A stretch of 9,088 nucleotides of DNA. Source: Lachnospiraceae bacterium (GTDB lineage: Bacteria; Bacillota; Clostridia; Lachnospirales; Lachnospiraceae). A program made the translations under genes and the position numbers. Below are positions 6,646 through 9,088 of the stretch, piece by piece. The stretch covers positions 1 through 9,088 of the forward strand of contig JAAWLS010000069.1 of assembly GCA_022798035.1 (NCBI GenBank). The letters run 5' to 3'. How positions within the stretch are numbered: the first letter of the stretch is position 1; the number at the start of each line of letters is the position of its first letter. The notes beneath the pieces were generated by a model. The model made no database searches, was not told where the DNA came from, and saw nothing but the letters and a program-made list of their open reading frames with translations.

Positions 6646-6688
6646 ATTTCACTGTAAATCGTCCCCCACGAACCATTTATGGTGAAAT
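6646..6688 (-). promoter_or_regulatory. Stem-loop in the kinase leader
   Basis: Inverted arms ATTTCAC (6646-6652) and GTGAAAT (6682-6688) enclose an inner stem (6659-6662 with 6668-6671) whose loop is GGGGG in the mRNA sense. An overlapping palindrome CCATTTATGG lies at 6673-6682. The structure ends 11 nt before the AGGAGG site. It could be an mRNA leader structure or, as DNA, another operator, because TTTCAC recurs at 4949 and 6729. Confidence 0.35.
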
Positions 6689-6728
6689 ATTACATTTTTT
6701 TAATGTACTTTTATCCTATCATATTCAT

Positions 6729-6749
6729 TTTCACAATAAAATATTGAAA
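6729..6749. promoter_or_regulatory. Candidate SorC operator upstream of the kinase
   Basis: TTTCA (6729-6733) and TGAAA (6745-6749) are separated by 11 nt, with a nested CAATA-AAA-TATTG repeat. The right half shares the 10-mer AATATTGAAA with the perfect palindrome in the glpA promoter. A weak promoter is possible on the minus strand: TTGTGA (6736-6731), 17 nt, TAAAAG (6713-6708), each box only four of six. The operator would overlap its -35 box, as at glpA. Confidence 0.4.
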
Positions 6750-6790
6750 TTATTTTCTCTATCCATATTATATTTTCATAAAATTCTTTT

Positions 6791-7780
6791 CTATTTTTCT
6801 CTATTTTTATTGATTTCCAACAATTCTCTACCCAGCTCTTCATCTATAATGAGAACATCAATCAAACCGCCTTTGAGGGCGCTGAAAATCGTGTGTCTTT
6901 TCTCCAGTCCTGCAGCTACCGCTATCTTTTTTTCAATTTTTTTGAACTGTTCAAGGTCGATGGAAAGCAGACGGTCCGCCAGTTCTGTCTTGCATTCTTC
7001 TCCTTTCTCGTCAAAAAATCGGAGCCCAATATCCCCTACCACATTTTCTTTTAACAACATCTTCTGTTCTTCTGCTGTCAAAAATCCATTTTCCGTTAAA
7101 ATGGACATGGGCACCGGATACCAGGTTCCGATTCCTGTGATTGAGATATTTACATAACGAAACATCTCAAAAACTTTTCTGGTACTTTCTTTTTTCTTAA
7201 TTTTGTGGGTTATCTCCTTTTTGGGAAGGAGGGCTCTGGACGCCAGGTAGTAGTATCTGCCGGAAAAAACTTTAGCCATTCCCTTTACCAGTTCCTCTAA
7301 ATCTTTTTCAATGCAGTTTCCCAAATTCCCATGGAGGGTTACAAACTTCGTGTTGCTCTTATGGGCCGGATTCAGATAGAGCAGCATATCGCACACAATC
7401 CTTCCCCATGAAATCCCCAGTACATCATTGTCCTGTATGGTGCGCTGCAGATACTGCGCGCCTTCCAAAGCGACAATTTTCCGTTTGGCGGAAGGAGAAC
7501 GATAATATTTCTCATTCAATGTCCTGGGAGCGATTACTACCTCTTTCAACTCAAAAACATTTTTAATCTCTTCTGAGAGAAGCACACATTCTCCACAGGC
7601 TTCATCAATCACATAGCGAACCAGCTGCTCTTCCTTTGCCTTTTTCAGCAGTCTGGAAACTGTCGTCACAGATATCCCAAGCTGGTCGGCAATGGACTGC
7701 TGGGACATACTGCAGGTATAGTACAAATGAGAAGCCTGCATAATCAAGTAAACAGATTGGGTATATACATCCGAAGTCAT
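6791..7780 (-). CDS. SorC-family transcriptional regulator (second copy)
   Basis: This 329-residue regulator has an N-terminal helix-turn-helix at about 26-47 (SMSQQSIADQLGISVTTVS) and a SorC sugar-binding domain from about 60 onward. The latter is recognised by LGISWG (121-126, phosphosugar-binding loop), FVTLHG, VVGDIGLRFFD and a C-terminal LIDVLIIDEELG. Family members are tetrameric cytoplasmic repressors or activators that sense sugar phosphates, often an intermediate of the controlled pathway. The start at 7780 has AAGGGG 7 nt upstream. It is 48 nt downstream of its paralogue, so the two are co-transcribed, and 170 nt upstream of the kinase gene. Typical Clostridia glycerol clusters use GlpP-type or DeoR-type control, so SorC control suggests a sugar-phosphate signal. 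Activator or repressor action cannot be told from sequence. Confidence 0.9.
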   Translation of the reverse strand: MTSDVYTQSVYLIMQASHLYYTCSMSQQSIADQLGISVTTVSRLLKKAKEEQLVRYVIDEACGECVLLSEEIKNVFELKEVVIAPRTLNEKYYRSPSAKRKIVALEGAQYLQRTIQDNDVLGISWGRIVCDMLLYLNPAHKSNTKFVTLHGNLGNCIEKDLEELVKGMAKVFSGRYYYLASRALLPKKEITHKIKKKESTRKVFEMFRYVNISITGIGTWYPVPMSILTENGFLTAEEQKMLLKENVVGDIGLRFFDEKGEECKTELADRLLSIDLEQFKKIEKKIAVAAGLEKRHTIFSALKGGLIDVLIIDEELGRELLEINKNREK

Positions 7781-7828
7781 TTTGATTCCCCTTTCCGTTA
7801 TCCCCTTTTTCTTTCCTCTTATCTCTCC

Positions 7829-8848
7829 TTATTCCTCTTGTTTCTCATCTTCCAGTTTCTTCAAACGCATAATCTCCATACCCAGCTCATAATCCACAAT
7901 CAAAACGTCGATGAGTTTGCCTTTCAACTCGCTGAGTACCGTCTGTGCCTTTTGAGAGCCTGAGGCAATGGTTATCTTAGTGTCTATTTTCTTGTATTTT
8001 TCCAAATCAATGGAAATCATTCTGTCCCTTAAGTCCGTCTCGCATTCCTTCCCGTCACGGTCAATAAAGCGCAGGGCAATATCTCCCACTACATTTTTTT
8101 CCTGCAGTTTCTTCAGTTCCTCTTCTGTCATAAATTCCGGTTTGGCTAAAACGGAACATAAATCGGGATAGAACGAACCTGTACCTGTAATGGCAATGTT
8201 AATTTCGTCAAATTTCTGATATACCTTTTGTATATTTTTTTCCTGTTTGATAATATCTGCCGTCTGTTTGCTGCTCATAAGGGCTTCTGTCAGCAGAGGG
8301 TAGTTTGTTCCGGAAAATGCTTTGGAAATTCTTGTCACCAGCGTTCTCACATCCAGCTCACTATCGCAAAACGCAATGCTGCCGTGAAGGGTCACAAAAG
8401 TTGCCCCCACTTTCTGCGCCGGGTTCAGATAATTAATTAAGTGGTAGATAGTGCTTCCCCAGGTGATTCCCAGCACATCATTGTCCTTAATAATCCGCTG
8501 AAGATAACGTGCCCCTTCCAGAGCCACCAGCTTCTTTACACTCTCTTCATCTTTCTCATCCACAATCGCATCTTCTCGTCCATTCTGAATGCCAGGCGCA
8601 ATCACCACATCCTTCAGGGCAAAGGTTTCCTTTAAAGCCTGCTCCAAATGGATACACTCCACATAAGGGTCCCTTATCACAAACTCAACTATCTTTTCCT
8701 CTTTCGCCTTTTTCAGCAGCCTGGAAACTGTCGTAATGGATATTTTCAGACGCTGAGCAATCTCATTCTGGGAAAGATTTTCAATATAATATAAATAAGC
8801 AGCTTTCAAAACAAGGAATATTGACTGATTGTACATATCTACGGGCAT
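7829..8848 (-). CDS. SorC-family transcriptional regulator (first copy)
   Basis: This 339-residue paralogue of the neighbouring regulator is collinear over the full length and roughly half identical by eye. The helix-turn-helix is at about 26-47 (LSQNEIAQRLKISITTVS). SorC landmarks are LGITWG (126-131), FVTLHGS (151-157), NVVGDIALRF (252-261) and LIDVLIVDYELG (312-323). Residues 40-51, TVSRLLKKAKEE, are identical in both copies, so both probably read the same operator. Residues 86-104 carry an acidic insertion absent from the other copy, which has a shorter basic stretch there. The start at 8848 has AGGAG 10 nt upstream. The effector is unknown; the two divergent effector domains may sense two different metabolites. 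I could not defend a specific promoter in the 120 nt upstream. Confidence 0.9.
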   Translation of the reverse strand: MPVDMYNQSIFLVLKAAYLYYIENLSQNEIAQRLKISITTVSRLLKKAKEEKIVEFVIRDPYVECIHLEQALKETFALKDVVIAPGIQNGREDAIVDEKDEESVKKLVALEGARYLQRIIKDNDVLGITWGSTIYHLINYLNPAQKVGATFVTLHGSIAFCDSELDVRTLVTRISKAFSGTNYPLLTEALMSSKQTADIIKQEKNIQKVYQKFDEINIAITGTGSFYPDLCSVLAKPEFMTEEELKKLQEKNVVGDIALRFIDRDGKECETDLRDRMISIDLEKYKKIDTKITIASGSQKAQTVLSELKGKLIDVLIVDYELGMEIMRLKKLEDEKQEE

Positions 8849-8884
8849 AATATTTTCACTCCTATTGGGCCTGGGTTCTGTATT

Positions 8885-8909
8885 GACCTTGCTGCAAAAG
8901 CAGCAGGTC
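8885..8909. other. Hairpin in the regulator leader
   Basis: GACC-t-TGCTGC pairs with GCAGCA-GGTC around an AAAA loop: ten base pairs with one bulged T. It lies 37 nt upstream of the first regulator start. On the plus strand it is followed by CCTTTTGGCTTT, weakly terminator-like. On the minus strand it would be a leader stem-loop with no U-run. Confidence 0.4.
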
Positions 8910-8969
8910 CTTTTGGCTTTAAAAGCATAAAACCCAAACTTTCTGTTCTGCTATTACTTCATAATATTG

Positions 8970-9088
8970 ATTCGGGTGTCTAAAGGGTGCGCTGCACCCG
9001 CTCTATACCATATATTGATGTGCAAATACATTTGCAATAGCAATATATGGTATGAGCGTAGCACCAAAGGTGCTTTTGACACCCTAAT
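8970..9088. repeat. Cloverleaf-like long palindrome, possible MITE or transposon-end element
   Basis: An outer stem pairs 8970-8980 with 9078-9088 (ATTcGGGTGTC/GACACCCtAAT, one mismatch). It encloses three arms: GGGTGC-gct-GCACCC (8985-8999), a central stem, and AGCACC-aaa-GGTGCT (9060-9074). The central stem is CGCTC/GAGCG plus ATACCATATATTG/CAATATATGGTAT (9005-9017 with 9041-9053), capped by TGCAAAT-AC-ATTTGCA (9021-9036). No protein is encoded. The window ends at the outer arm, so it may continue. The symmetry on both strands suggests a mobile or cruciform DNA element rather than a one-stranded RNA. It lies upstream of the regulator operon and may affect its expression. Confidence 0.6.

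Noticed and set aside
6673..6682. CCATTTATGG palindrome as a catabolite-repression (cre) site
   Set aside because: It does not fit the cre consensus, lacking the central CG and the TGNAA flank.
6555..7157. Plus-strand 200-codon frame across the kinase-regulator gap
   Set aside because: It is antisense to the second SorC gene and the kinase control region, and is low-complexity Ser/Phe/Leu rich.
8970..9088. Cloverleaf with a 7-bp closing stem as a tRNA
   Set aside because: The arms have 3-nt loops, there is no TTCGA T-loop, no D-loop GG and no 7-nt anticodon loop, and the central arm is far too long.

Overview
The window looks like a low-to-mid GC Firmicute, most likely an anaerobic Clostridia/Lachnospiraceae-type gut bacterium. 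The grounds are strong AGGAGG ribosome sites, A/T-rich promoters, tight minus-strand gene packing, and a glpK-glpA-type cluster with a DUF1667 protein, which is typical of that group. The taxon is inferred from style and gene families, not from a marker gene. Every gene I can support lies on the minus strand, so transcription runs from high to low coordinates.

Layout in transcription order. (1) At 8970-9088 a nearly symmetric cloverleaf-like palindrome of about 119 bp runs into the right edge. (2) At 8848-6791 are two tandem SorC-family sugar-phosphate-responsive regulators with almost identical recognition helices. (3) At 6790-6621 is a control region rich in TTTCA/TGAAA half-sites and a leader hairpin. 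(4) At 6620-5100 is a GlpK-like FGGY kinase with altered substrate-pocket residues. (5) At 5099-4857 are a hairpin terminator, two TTTCA-N4-TGAAA palindromes exactly 22 bp apart, and a good sigma-A promoter whose -35 box lies inside one palindrome. (6) At 4856-370 is a tight four-gene unit: GlpA-like FAD dehydrogenase with a C-terminal BFD-type [2Fe-2S] domain, pyridine-nucleotide-disulphide-type FAD/NAD oxidoreductase, DUF1667 cysteine protein, and a RuBisCO-like protein (RLP, form IV). (7) At 331-169 are two strong hairpins that end the unit. (8) At 139-1 is the start of a Cof-type HAD phosphatase, cut by the left edge.

How the genes may work together (inference). A kinase phosphorylates a terminal hydroxyl of a polyol. 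The three-component flavoprotein dehydrogenase oxidises the neighbouring carbon, giving a 2-ketose 1-phosphate (DHAP if the substrate is glycerol). The RLP keeps the RuBisCO metal/carbamate triad and the first phosphate site but has lost the second phosphate site, so it could enolise, isomerise or decarboxylate a monophosphorylated ketose. The kinase pocket changes, SorC control instead of the usual glycerol regulators, the missing glycerol facilitator in the window and the co-transcribed RLP all fit a dedicated catabolic pathway for a polyol or branched sugar alcohol other than plain glycerol. The substrate cannot be named from sequence alone.
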